Assembly (NCBI GenBank): GCA_036971475.1
Contig: JBAIZL010000006.1
Coordinates: 88,855,546-88,919,545, forward strand
Source: Prosapia bicincta
Taxonomy: Eukaryota > Arthropoda > Insecta > Hemiptera > Cercopidae
Reading direction: 5' to 3'
DNA length: 64,000 nt
The notes under the pieces were generated by a model. The model had not been told where the DNA came from, did no database searches, and saw only the letters and a list, made by a program, of their open reading frames with translations. The position numbers and the translations under genes are program-made. This document shows, piece by piece, positions 1 to 15,000 of this stretch; within the stretch, counting starts at the first letter, position 1, and each line of letters begins with the position of its first letter.

Positions 1-3000
1 TTAGGCTATATACTCACTACTATTAGTTTGGTTCAACACAACTGGAACCTTAGTTTACGTTTAGAGAAAACATAATAGTTAAAAGCATTTTAGCTAGGAG
101 GATAGAACGACTGTCTTAGGCTATATACTCACTACTATTAGTTTGGTTCAACATAACTGGAACCTTAGTTTACGTTTAGAGAAAACATAATAGTTAAAAG
201 CATTTTAGCTACGAGGATAGTACGACTGTCTTAGGCTATATACTCACTACTATTAGTTTGGTTCAACATAACTGGAACCTTAGTTTACGTTTAGAGAAAA
301 CATAATAGTTAAAAGCATTTTAGCTAGGAGGATAGTACGACTGTCTTAGGCTATATACTCACTACTATTAGTTTGGTTCAACACAACTGGAACCTTAGTT
401 TACGTTTAGAGAAAACAAAATAGTTAAAAGCATTTTAGCTAGGAGGATAGTACGACTGTCTTAGGCTATATACTCACTACTATTAGTTTGGTTCAACACA
501 ACTGGAACCTTAGTTTACGTTTAGAGAAAACATAATAGTTAAAAGCATTTTAGCTAGGAGGATAGTACGACTGTCTTAGGCTATATACTCACTACTATTA
601 GTTTGGTTCAACACAACTGGAACCTTAGTTTACGTTTAGAGAAAACATAATAGTTAAAAGCATTTTAGCTAGGAGGATAGTACGACTGTCTTAGGCTATA
701 TACTCACTACTATTAGTTTGGTTCAACACAACTGGAACCTTAGTTTACGTTTAGAGAAAACATAATAGTTAAAAGCATTTTAGCTAGGAGGATAGTACGA
801 CTGTCTTAGGCTATATACTCACTACTATTAGTTTGGTTCAACACAACTGGAACCTGAGTATACGTTTAGAGAAAACATAATAGTTAAAAGCATTTTAGCT
901 ACGAGGATAGTACGACTGTCTTAGGCTATATACTCACTACTATTAGTTTGGTTCAACACAACTGGAACCTGAGTTTACGTTTAGAGAAAACATAATAGTT
1001 ATAAGCATTTTAGCTAGGAGGATAGTACGACTGTCTTAGGCTATATACTCACTACTATTAGTTTGGTTTAACATAACTGGAACCTTAGTTTACGTTTAGA
1101 GAAAACAAAATAGTTAAAAGCATTTTAGCTAGGAGGATAGTACGACTGTCTTAGGCTATATACTCACTACTATTAGTTTGGTTCAACACAACTGGAACCT
1201 TAGTTTACGTTTACAGAAAACAAAATAGTTAAAAGCATTTTAGCTAGGAGGATAGTACGACTGTCTTAGGCTATATACTCACTACTATTAGTTTAGTTCA
1301 ACACAACTGGAACCTTAGTTTACGTTTAGAGAAAACATAATAGTTAAAAGCATTTTAGCTAGGAGGATAGTACGACTGTCTTAGGCTATATATTCACTAC
1401 TATTAGTTTGGTTCAACATAACTGGAACCTTAGTTTACGTTTAGAGAAAACATAATAGTTAAAAGCATTTTAGCTAGGAGGATAGTACGACTGTCTTAGG
1501 CTATATATTCACTACTATTAGTTTGGTTCAACACAACTGGAACCTTAGTTTACGTTTAGAGAAAACAAAATAGTTATAAGCATTTTAGCTAGGAGGATAG
1601 TACGACTGTCTTAGGCTATATACTCACTACTATTAGTTTAGTTCAACACAACTGGAACCTTAGTTTACGTTTAGAGAAAACATAATAGTTAAAAGCATTT
1701 TAGCTAGGAGGATAGTACGACTGTCTTAGGCTATATATTCACTACTATTAGTTTGGTTCAACATAACTGGAACCTTAGTTTGCGTTTAGAGAAAACATAA
1801 TAGTTAAAAGCATTTTAGCTAGGAGGATAGTACGACTGTCTTAGGCTATATATTCACTACTATTAGTTTGGTTCAACATAACTGGAACCTGAGTTTACGT
1901 TTAGAGAAAACATAATAGTTATAAGCATTTTAGCTAAGAGGATAGTACGACTGTCTTAGGCTATATACTCACTACTATTAGTTTGGTTCAACATAACTGG
2001 AACCTTAGTTTACGTTTAGAGAAAACAAAATAGTTAAAAGCATTTTAGCTAGGAGGATAGTACGACTGTCTTAGGCTATATACTCACTACTATTAGTTTG
2101 GTTCAACACAACTGGAACCTTAGTTTACGTTTAGAGAAAACAAAATAGTTAAAAGCATTTTAGCTAGGAGGATAGTACGACTGTCTTAGGCTATATACTC
2201 ACTACTATTAGTTTAGTTCAACACAACTGGAACCTTAGTTTTCGTTTAGAGAAAACATAATAGTTAAAAGCATTTTAGCTAGGAGGATAGTACGACTGTC
2301 TTAGGCTATATATTCACTACTATTAGTTTGGTTCAACATAACTGGAACCTTAGTTTACGTTTAGAGAAAACATAATAGTTAAAAGCATTTTAGCTAGGAG
2401 GATAGTACGACTGTCTTAGGCTATATACTCACTACTATTAGTATGATTCAACATAACTGGAACCTTAGTTTACGTTTAGAGAAAACATAATAGTTAAAAG
2501 CATTTTAGCTAGGAGGATAGTACGACTGTCTTAGGCTATATATTCACTACTATTAGTTTGGTTCAACATAACTGGAACCTTAGTTTACGTTTAGAGAAAA
2601 CATAATAGTTAAAAGCATTTTAGCTAGGAGGATAGTACGACTGTCTTAGGCTATATATTCACTACTATTAGTTTGGTTCAACATAACTGGAACCTTAGTT
2701 TACGTTTAGAGAAAACATAATAGTTAAAAGCATTTTAGCTAGGAGGATAGTACGACTGTCTTAGGCTATATATTCACTACTATTAGTTTGGTTCAACATA
2801 ACTGGAACCTTAGTTTACGTTTAGAGAAAACATAATAGTTAAAAGCATTTTAGCTAGGAGGATAGTACGACTGTCTTAGGCTATATATTCACTACTATTA
2901 GTTTGGTTCAACATAACTGGAACCTTAGTTTACGTTTAGAGAAAACATAATAGTTAAAAGCATTTTAGCTAGGAGGATAGTACGACTGTCTTAGGCTATA

Positions 3001-6000
3001 TATTCACTACTATTAGTTTGGTTCAACATAACTGGAACCTTAGTTTACGTTTAGAGAAAACATAATAGTTAAAAGCATTTTAGCTAGGAGGATAGTACGA
3101 CTGTCTTAGGCTATATACTCACTACTATTAGTATGATTCAACATAACTGGAACCTTAGTTTACGTTTAGAGAAAACATAATAGTTAAAAGCATTTTAGCT
3201 AGGAGGATAGTACGACTGTCTTAGGCTATATACTCACTACTATTAGTTTGGTTCAACACAACTGGAACCTTAGTTTACGTTTAGAGAAAACATAATAGTT
3301 AAAAGCATTTTAGCTAGGAGGATAGTACGACTGTCTTAGGCTATATACTCACTACTATTAGTTTGGTTCAACATAACTGGAACCTTAGTTTACGTTTAGA
3401 GAAAACAAAATAGTTAAAAGCATTTTAGCTAGGAGGATAGTACGACTGTCTTAGGCTATATACTCAACACTATTAGTTTGGTTCAACACAACTGGAACCT
3501 TAGTTTACGTTTAGAGAAAACATAATAGTTAAAAGCATTTTAGCTAGGAGGATAGTACGACTGTCTTAGGCTATATACTCACTACTATTAGTTTGGTTAA
3601 ACACAACTGGAACCTTAGTTTACGTTTAGAGAAAACATAATAGTTAAAAGCATTTTAGCTAGGAGGATAGTACGACTGTCTTAGGCTATATACTCACTAC
3701 TATTAGTTTGGTTCAACACAACTGGAACCTTAGTTTACGTTTAGAGAAAACATAATAGTTAAAAGCATTTTAGCTAGGAGGATAGTACGACTGTCTTAGG
3801 CTATATACTCACTACTATTAGTTTGGTTCAACACAACTGGAACCTGAGTTTACGTTTAGAGAAAACAAAATAGTTAAAAGCATTTTAGCTAGGAGGATAG
3901 TACGACTGTCTTAGGCTATATACTCACTACTATTAGTTTGGTTCAACACAACTGGAACCTTAGTTTACGTTTAGAGAAAACATAATAGTTAAAAGCATTT
4001 TATCTAGGAGGATAGTACGACTGTCTTAGGCTATATACTCACTACTATTAGTTTGGTTCAACACAACTGGAACCTTAGTTTACGTTTAGAGAAAACAAAA
4101 TAGTTAAAAGCATTTTAGCTAGGAGGATAGTACGACTGTCTTAGGCTATATATTCACTACTATTAGTTTGGTTCAACACAGCTGGAACCTTAGTTTACGT
4201 TTAGAGAAAACAAAATAGTTAAAAGCATTTTAGCTAGGAGGATAGTACGACTGTCTTAGGCTATATATTCACTACTATTAGTTTGGTTCAACACAACTGG
4301 AACCTTAGTTTACGTTTAGAGAAAACAAAATAGTTAAAAGCATTTTAGCTAGGAGGATAGTACGACTGTCTTAGGCTATATACTCACTACTATTAGTTTG
4401 GTTCAACACAACTGGAACCTGAGTTTACGTTTAGAGAAAACAAAATAGTTAAAAGCATTTTAGCTAGGAGGATAGTACGACTGTCTTAGGCTATATACTC
4501 ACTACTATTAGTTTGGTTCAACACAACTGGAACCTTAGTTTACGTTTAGAGAAAACATAATAGTTAAAAGCATTTTAGCTAGGAGGATAGTACGACTGTC
4601 TTAGGCTATATACTCACTACTATTAGTGTGGTTCAACAGAACTGGAACCTGAGTTTACGTTTAGAGAAAACATAATAGTTAAAAGCATTTTAGCTAGGAG
4701 GATAGTACGACTGTCTTAGGCTATATACTCACTACTATTAGTTTGGTTCAACATAACTGGAACCTTAGTTTACGTTTAGAGAAAACAAAATAGTTAAAAG
4801 CATTTTAGCTAGGAGGATAGTACGACTGTCTTAGGCTATATACTCACTACTATTAGTTTGGTTCAACACAACTGGAACCTTAGTTTACGTTTAGAGAAAA
4901 CATAATAGTTAAAAGCATTTTAGCTAGGAGGATAGTACGACTGTCTTAGGCTATATACTCACTACTATTAGTTTGGTTCAACATAACTGGAACCTTAGTT
5001 TACGTTTAGAGAAAACAAAATAGTTAAAAGCATTTTAGCTAGGAGGATAGTACGACTGTCTTAGGCTATATACTCACTACTATTAGTTTGGTTCAACACA
5101 ACTGGAACCTTAGTTTACGTTTAGAGAAAACATAATAGTTAAAAGCATTTTAGCTAGGAGGATAGAACGACTGTCTTAGGCTATATACTCACTACTATTA
5201 GTTTGGTTCAACACAACTGGAACCTTAGTTTACGTTTAGAGAAAACATAATAGTTAAAAGCATTTTAGCTAGGAGGATAGTACGACTGTCTTAGGCTATA
5301 TACTCACTACTATTAGTTTGGTTCAACACAACTGGAACCTGAGTTTACGTTTAGAGAAAACATAATAGTTAAAAGCATTTTAGCTAGGAGGATAGTACGA
5401 CTGTCTTAGGCTATATACTCACTACTATTAGTTTGGTTCAACACAACTGGAACCTTAGTTTACGTTTAGAGAAAACATAATAGTTAAAAGCATTTTAGCT
5501 AGGAGGATAGTACGACTGTCTTAGGCTATATACTCACTACTATTAGTTTGGTTCAACACAACTGGAACCTTAGTTTACGTTTAGAGAAAACATAATAGTT
5601 AAAAGCATTTTAGCTAGGAGGATAGTACGACTGTCTTAGGCTATATACTCACTACTATTAGTTTTGTTCAACACAACTGGAACCTTAGTTTACGTTTAGA
5701 GAAAACAAAATAGTTAAAAGCATTTTAGCTAGGAGGATAGTACGACTGTCTTAGGCTATATATTCACTACTATTAGTTTGGTTCAACACAACTGGAACCT
5801 TAGTTTACGTTTAGAGAAAACAAAATAGTTAAAAGCATTTTAGCTAGGAGGATAGTACGACTGTCTTAGGCTATATACTCACTACTATTAGTTTGGTTCA
5901 ACACAACTGGAACCTGAGTTTACGTTTAGAGAAAACAAAATAGTTAAAAGCATTTTAGCTAGGAGGATAGTACGACTGTCTTAGGCTATATACTCACTAC

Positions 6001-9000
6001 TATTAGTTTGGTTCAACATAACTGGAACCTTAGTTTACGTTTAGAGAAAACAAAATAGTTAAAAGCATTTTAGCTAGGAGGATAGTACGACTGTCTTAGG
6101 CTATATACTCACTACTATTAGTTTGGTTCAACACAACTGGAACCTTAGTTTACGTTTAGAGAAAACATAATAGTTAAAAGCATTTTAGCTAGGAGGATAG
6201 TACGACTGTCTTAGGCTATATACTCACTACTATTAGTTTGGTTCAACACAACTGGAACCTTAGTTTACGTTTAGAGAAAACATAATAGTTAAAAGCATTT
6301 TAGCTAGGAGGATAGTACGACTGTCTTAGGCTATATACTCACTACTATTAGTTTGGTTCAACACAACTGGAACCTTAGTTTACGTTTAGAGAAAACATAA
6401 TAGTTAAAAGCATTTTAGCTAGGAGGATAGTACGACTGTCTTAGGCTATATACTCACTACTATTAGTTTGGTTCAACACAACTGGAACCTTAGTTTACGT
6501 TTAGAGAAAACATAATAGTTAAAAGCATTTTAGCTAGGAGGATAGTACGACTGTCTTAGGCTATATACTCACTACTATTAGTTTGGTTCAACACAACTGG
6601 AACCTTAGTTTACGTTTAGAGAAAACATAATAGTTAAAAGCATTTTAGCTAGGAGGATAGTACGACTGTCTTAGGCTATATACTCACTACTATTAGTTTG
6701 GTTCAACACAACTGGAACCTTAGTTTACGTTTAGAGAAAACAAAATAGTTAAAAGCATTTTAGCTAGGAGGATAGTACGACTGTCTTAGGCTATATACTC
6801 ACTACTATTAGTTTGGTTCAACACAACTGGAACCTTAGTTTACGTTTAGAGAAAACATAATAGTTAAAAGCATTTTAGCTAGGAGGATAGTACGACTGTC
6901 TTAGGCTATATACTCACTACTATTAGTTTGGTTCAACATAACTGGAACCTTAGTTTACGTTTAGAGAAAACATAATAGTTAAAAGCATTTTAGCTAGGAG
7001 GATAGTACGACTGTCTTAGGCTATATATTCACTACTATTAGTTTGGTTCAACATAACTGGAACCTTAGTTTACGTTTAGAGAAAACATAATAGTTAAAAG
7101 CATTTTAGCTAGGAGGATAGTACGACTGTCTTAGGCTATATACTCACTACTATTAGTTTGGTTCAACATAACTGGAACCTTAGTTTACGTTTAGAGAAAA
7201 CATAATAGTTAAAAGCATTTTAGCTAGGAGGATAGTACGACTGTCTTAGGCTATATACTCACTACTATTAGTTTGGTTCAACATAACTGGAACCTTAGTT
7301 TACGTTTAGAGAAAACATAATAGTTAAAAGCATTTTAGCTAGGAGGATAGTACGACTGTCTTAGGCTATATATTCACTACTATTAGTTTGGTTCAACATA
7401 ACTGGAACCTTAGTTTACGTTTAGAGAAAACATAATAGTTAAAAGCATTTTAGCTAGGAGGATAGTACGACTGTCTTAGGCTATATACTCACTACTATTA
7501 GTTTGGTTCAACACAACTGGAACCTTAGTTTACGTTTAGAGAAAACATAATAGTTAAAAGCATTTTAGCTAGGAGGATAGTACGACTGTCTTAGGCTATA
7601 TACTCACTACTATTAGTTTGGTTCAACACAACTGGAACCTTAGTTTACGTTTAGAGAAAACATAATAGTTAAAAGCATTTTAGCTAGGAGGATAGTACGA
7701 CTGTCTTAGGCTATATACTCACTACTATTAGTTTGGTTCAACACAACTGGAACCTTAGTTTACGTTTAGAGAAAACAAAATAGTTAAAAGCATTTTAGCT
7801 AGGAGGATAGTACGACTGTCTTAGGCTATATACTCACTTCTATTAGTTTGGTTCAACACAACTGGAACCTTAGTTTACGTTTAGAGAAAACATAATAGTT
7901 AAAAGCATTTTAGCTAGGAGGATAGTACGACTGTCTTAGGCTATATATTCACTACTATTAGTTTAGTTCAACATAACTGGAACCTTAGTTTACGTTTAGA
8001 GAAAACATAATAGTTAAAAGCATTTTAGCTAGGAGGATAGTACGACTGTCTTAGGCTATATACTCACTACTATTAGTTTGGTTCAACACAACTGGAACCT
8101 TAGTTTACGTTTAGAGAAAACATAATAGTTAAAAGCATTTTAGCTAGGAGAATAGTACGATTGTCTTAGGCTATATATTCACTACTATTATTTTGGTTCA
8201 ACATAACTGGAACCTTAGTTTACGTTTAGAGAAAACATAATAGTTAAAAGCATTTTAGCTAGGAGGATAGTACGACTGTCTTAGGCTATATACTCACTAC
8301 TATTAGTTTGGTTCAACACAACTGGAACCTTAGTTTACGTTTAGAGAAAACATAATAGTTAAAAGCATTTTAGCTAGGAGGATAGTACGACTGTCTTAGG
8401 CTATATACTCACTACTATTAGTTTAGTTCAACACAACTGGAACCTTAGTTTACGTTTAGAGAAAACATAATAGTTAAAAGCATTTTAGCTAGGAGGATAG
8501 TACGACTGTCTTAGGCTATATACTCACTACTATTAGTTTGGTTCAACACAACTGGAACCTTAGTTTACGTTTAGAGAAAACATAATAGTTAAAAGCATTT
8601 TAGCTAGGAGGATAGTACGACTGTCTTAGGCTATATATTCACTACTATTAGTTTGGTTCAACATAACTGGAACCTTAGTTTACGTTTAGAGAAAACATAA
8701 TAGTTAAAAGCATTTTAGCTAGGAGGATAGTACGACTGTCTTAGGCTATATACTCACTACTATTAGTTTGGTTCAACACAACTGGAACCTTAGTTTACGT
8801 TTAGAGAAAACAAAATAGTTAAAAGCATTTTAGCTAGGAGGATAGTACGACTGTCTTAGGCTATATACTCACTACTATTAGTTTGGTTCAACACAACTGG
8901 AACCTTAGTTTACGTTTAGAGAAAACATAATAGTTAAAAGCATTTTAGCTAGGAGGATAGTACGACTGTCTTAGGCTATATACTCACTACTATTAGTTTG

Positions 9001-12000
9001 GTTCAACACAACTGGAACCTTAGTTTACGTTTAGAGAAAACAAAATAGTTAAAAGCATTTTAGCTAGGAGGATAGTACGACTGTCTTAGGCTATATACTC
9101 ACTACTATTAGTTTGGTTCAACACAACTGGAACCTTAGTTTACGTTTAGAGAAAACATAATAGTTAAAAGCATTTTAGCTAGGAGGATAGTACGACTGTC
9201 TTAGGCTATATATTCACTACTATTAGTTTGGTTCAACATAACTGGAACCTTAGTTTACGTTTAGAGAAAACATAATAGTTAAAAGCATTTTAGCTAGGAG
9301 GATAGTACGACTGTCTTAGGCTATATACTCACTACTATTAGTTTGGTTCAACACAACTGGAACCTTAGTTTACGTTTAGAGAAAACATAATAGTTAAAAG
9401 CATTTTAGCTAGGAGGATAGTACGACTGTCTTAGGCTATATATTCACTACTATTAGTTTGGTTCAACATAACTGGAACCTTAGTTTACGTTTAGAGAAAA
9501 CATAATAGTTAAAAGCATTTTAGCTAGGAGGATAGTACGACTGTCTTAGGCTATATACTCACTACTATTAGTTTGGTTCAACACAACTGGAACCTTAGTT
9601 TACGTTTAGAGAAAACAAAATAGTTAAAAGCATTTTAGCTAGGAGGATAGTACGACTGTCTTAGGCTATATACTCACTACTATTAGTTTGGTTCAACACA
9701 ACTGGAACCTTAGTTTACGTTTAGAGAAAACATAATAGTTAAAAGCATTTTAGCTAGGAGGATAGTACGACTGTCTTAGGCTATATACTCACTACTATTA
9801 GTTTGGTTCAACACAACTGGAACCTTAGTTTACGTTTAGAGAAAACAAAATAGTTAAAAGCATTTTAGCTAGGAGGATAGTACGACTGTCTTAGGCTATA
9901 TACTCACTACTATTAGTTTGGTTCAACACAACTGGAACCTTAGTTTACGTTTAGAGAAAACATAATAGTTAAAAGCATTTTAGCTAGGAGGATAGTACGA
10001 CTGTCTTAGGCTATATATTCACTACTATTAGTTTGGTTCAACATAACTGGAACCTTAGTTTACGTTTAGAGAAAACATAATAGTTAAAAGCATTTTAGCT
10101 AGGAGGATAGTACGACTGTCTTAGGCTATATACTCACTACTATTAGTTTGGTTCAACACATTTGGAACCTTAGTTTACGTTTAGAGAAAACATAATAGTT
10201 AAAAGCATTTTAGCTAGGAGGATAGTACGACTGTCTTAGGCTATATACTCACTACTATTAGTTTAGTTCAACACAACTGGAACCTTAGTTTACGTTTAGA
10301 GAAAACAAAATAGTTAAAAGCATTTTAGCTAGGAGGATAGTACGACTGTCTTAGACTATATACTCACTACTATTAGTTTGGTTCAACACAACTGGAACCT
10401 TAGTTTACGTTTAGAGAAAACAAAATAGTTAAAAGCATTTTAGCTAGGAGGATAGTACGACTGTCTTAGGCTATATACTCACTACTATTAGTTTAGTTCA
10501 ACACAACTGGAACCTTAGTTTACGTTTAGAGAAAACATAATAGTTAAAAGCATTTTAGCTAGGAGGATAGTACGACTGTCTTAGGCTATATACTCACTAC
10601 TATTAGTTTGGTTCAACACAACTGGAACCTTAGTTTACGTTTAGAGAAAACAAAATAGTTAAAAGCATTTTAGCTAGGAGGATAGTACGACTGTCTTAGG
10701 CTATATATTCACTACTATTAGTTTGGTTCAACATAACTGGAACCTTAGTTTACGTTTAGAGAAAACATAATAGTTAAAAGCATTTTAGCTAGGAGGATAG
10801 TACGACTGTCTTAGGCTATATATTCACTACTATTAGTTTGGTTCAACATAACTGGAACCTTAGTTTACGTTTAGAGAAAACATAATAGTTAAAAGCATTT
10901 TACCTAGGAGGATAGTACGACTGTCTTAGGCTATATATTCACTACTATTAGTTTGGTTCAACATAACTGGAACCTTAGTTTACGTTTAGAGAAAACATAA
11001 TAGTTAAAAGCATTTTTACTAGGAGGATAGTACGACTGTCTTATACTATATACTCACTACTATTAGTTTGGTTCAACATAACTGGAACCTTAGTTTACGT
11101 TTAGAGAAAACAAAATAGTTAAAAGCATTTTAGCTAGGAGGATAGTACGACTGTCTTAGGCTATATACTCACTACTATTAGTTTGGTTCAACATAACTGG
11201 AACCTTAGTTTACGTTTAGAGAAAACAAAATAGTCAAAAGCATTTTAGCTAGGAGGATAGTACGACTGTCTTAGGCTATATACTCACTACTATTAGTTTG
11301 GTTCAACATAACTGGAACCTTAGTTTACGTTTAGAGAAAACATAATAGTTAAAAGCATTTTACCTAAGAGGATAGTACGACTGTCTTAGGCTATATACTC
11401 ACTACTATTAGTTTGGTTCAACATAACTGGAACCTTAGTTTACGTTTAGAGAAAACATAATAGTTAAAAGCATTTTACCTAGGAGGATAGTACGACTGTC
11501 TTAGGCTATATATTCACTACTATTAGTTTGGTTCAACATAACTGGAACCTTAGTTTACGTTTAGAGAAAACATAATAGTTAAAAGCATTTTAACTAGGAG
11601 GATAGTACGACTGTCTTAGGCTATATACTCACTACTATTAGTTTGGTTCAACACAACTGGAACCTTAGTTTACGTTTAGAGAAAACATAATAGTTAAAAG
11701 CATTTTAGCTAGGAGGATAGTACGACTGTCTTAGGCTATATATTCACTACTATTAGTTTGGTTCAACATAACTGGAACCTTAGTTTACGTTTAGAGAAAA
11801 CATAATAGTTAAAAGCATTTTAGCTAGGAGGATAGTACGACTGTCTTAGGCTATATATTCACTACTATTAGTTTGGTTCAACATAACTGGAACCTTAGTT
11901 TACGTTTAGAGAAAACAAAATAGTTAAAAGCATTTTAGCTAGGAGGATAGTACGACTGTCTTAGGCTATATATTCACTACTATTAGTTTGGTTCAACATA

Positions 12001-15000
12001 ACTGGAACCTTAGTTTACGTTTAGAGAAAACATAATAGTTAAAAGCATTTTAGCTAGGAGGATAGTACGACTGTCTTAGGCTATATACTCACTACTATTA
12101 GTTTGGTTCAACATAACTGGAACCTTAGTTTACGTTTAGAGAAAACATAATAGTTAAAAGCATTTTAGCTAGGAGGATAGTACGACTGTCTTAGGCTATA
12201 TACTCACTACTATTAGTTTAGTTCAACACAACTGGAACCTTAGTTTACGTTTAGAGAAAACATAATAGTTAAAAGCATTTTAGCTAGGAGGATAGTACGA
12301 CTGTCTTAGGCTATATATTCACTACTATTAGTTTGGTTCAACATAACTGGAACCTTAGTTTACGTTTAGAGAAAACATAATAGTTAAAAGCATTTTAGCT
12401 AGGAGGATAGTACGACTGTCTTAGGCTATATACTCACTACTATTAGTTTGGTTCAACACAACTGGAACCTTAGTTTACGTTTAGAGAAAACATAATAGTT
12501 AAAAGCATTTTAGCTAGGAGGATAGTACGACTGTCTTAGGCTATATACTCACTACTATTAGTTTGGTTCAACACAACTGGAACCTTAGTTTACGTTTAGA
12601 GAAAACATAATAGTTAAAAGCATTTTAGCTAGGAGGATAGTACGACTGTCTTAGGCTATATACTCACTACTATTAGTTTGGTTCAACACAACTGGAACCT
12701 TAGTTTACGTTTAGAGAAAACAAAATAGTTAAAAGCATTTTAGCTAGGAGGATAGTACGACTGTCTTAGGCTATATACTCACTACTATTAGTTTGGTTCA
12801 ACACAACTTGAACCTTAGTTTACGTTTAGAGAAAACATAATAGTTAAAAGCATTTTAGCTAGGAGGATAGTACGACTGTCTTAGGCTATATATTCACTAC
12901 TATTAGTTTGGTTCAACATAACTGGAACCTTAGTTTACGTTTAGAGAAAACATAATAGTTAAAAGCATTTTAGCTAGGAGGATATTACGACTGTCTTAGG
13001 CTATATACTCACTACTATTAGTTTGGTTCAACACATTTGGAACCTTAGTTTACGTTTAGAGAAAACATAATAGTTAAAAGCATTTTAGCTAGGATTATAG
13101 TACGACTGTCTTAGGCTATATACTCACTACTATTAGTTTGGTTCAACACAACTGGAACCTTAGTTTACGTTTAGAGAAAACATAATAGTTAAAAGCATTT
13201 TAGCTAGGAGGATAGTACGACTGTCTTAGGCTATATATTCACTACTATTAGTTTGGTTCAACATAACTGGAACCTTAGTTTACGTTTAGAGAAAACATAA
13301 TAGTTAAAAGCATTTTAGCTAGGAGGATAGTACGACTGTCTTAGGCTATATATTCACTACTATTAGTTTGGTTCAACATAACTGGAACCTTAGTTTACGT
13401 TTAGAGAAAACAAAATAGTTAAAAGCATTTTAGCTAGGAGCATAGTACGACTGTCTTAGGCTATATATTCACTACTATTAGTTTGGTTCAACATAACTGG
13501 AACCTTAGTTTACGTTTAGAGAAAACATAATAGTTAAAAGCATTTTAGCTAGGAGGATAGTACGACTGTCTTAGGCTATATACTCACTACTATTAGTTTG
13601 GTTCAACATAACTGGAACCTTAGTTTACGTTTAGAGAAAACATAATAGTTAAAAGCATTTTAGCTAGGAGGATAGTACGACTGTCTTAGGCTATATATTC
13701 ACTACTATTAGTTTGGTTCAACATAACTGGAACCTTAGTTTACGTTTAGAGAAAACATAATAGTTAAAAGCATTTTAGCTAGGAGGATAGTACGACTGTC
13801 TTAGGCTATATATTCACTACTATTAGTTTGGTTCAACATAACTGGAACCTTAGTTTACGTTTAGAGAAAACATAATAGTTAAAAGCATTTTAGCTAGGAG
13901 GATAGTACGACTGTCTTAGGCTATATACTCACTACTATTAGTTTGGTTCAACACAACTGGAACCTTAGTTTACGTTTAGAGAAAACATAATAGTTAAAAG
14001 CATTTTAGCTAGGAGGATAGTACGACTGTCTTAGGCTATATACTCACTACTATTAGTTTGGTTCAACACAACTGGAACCTTAGTTTACGTTTAGAGAAAA
14101 CATAATAGTTAAAAGCATTTTAGCTAGGAGGATAGTACGACTGTCTTAGGCTATATACTCACTACTATTAGTTTGGTTCAACACAACTGGAACCTTAGTT
14201 TACGTTTAGAGAAAACAAAATAGTTAAAAGCATTTTAGCTAGGAGGATAGTACGACTGTCTTAGGCTATATACTCACTACTATTAGTTTGGTTCAACACA
14301 ACTGGAACCTTAGTTTACGTTTAGAGAAAACATAATAGTTAAAAGCATTTTAGCTAGGAGGATAGTACGACTGTCTTAGGCTATATATTCACTACTATTA
14401 GTTTGGTTCAACATAACTGGAACCTTAGTTTACGTTTAGAGAAAACATAATAGTTAAAAGCATTTTAGCTAGGAGGATAGTACGACTGCCTTAGGCTATA
14501 TACTCACTACTATTAGTTTGGTTCAACACAACTGGAACCTTAGTTTACGTTTAGAGAAAACATAATAGTTAAAAGCATTTTAGCTAGGAGGATAGTACGA
14601 CTGTCTTAGGCTATATATTCACTACTATTAGTTTGGTTCAACATAACTGGAACCTTAGTTTACGTTTAGAGAAAACATAATAGTTAAAAGCATTTTAGCT
14701 AGGAGGATAGTACGACTGTCTTAGGCTATATATTCACTACTATTAGTTTGGTTCAACATAACTGGAACCTTAGTTTACGTTTAGAGAAAACATAATAGTT
14801 AAAAGCATTTTAGCTAGGAGGATAGTACGACTGTCTTAGGCTATATACTCACTACTATTAGTTTAGTTCAACACAACTGGAACCTTAGTTTACGTTTAGA
14901 GAAAACATAATAGTTAAAAGCATTTTAGCTAGGAGGATAGTACGACTGTCTTAGGCTATATACTCACTACTATTAGTTTGGTTCAACACAACTGGAACCT

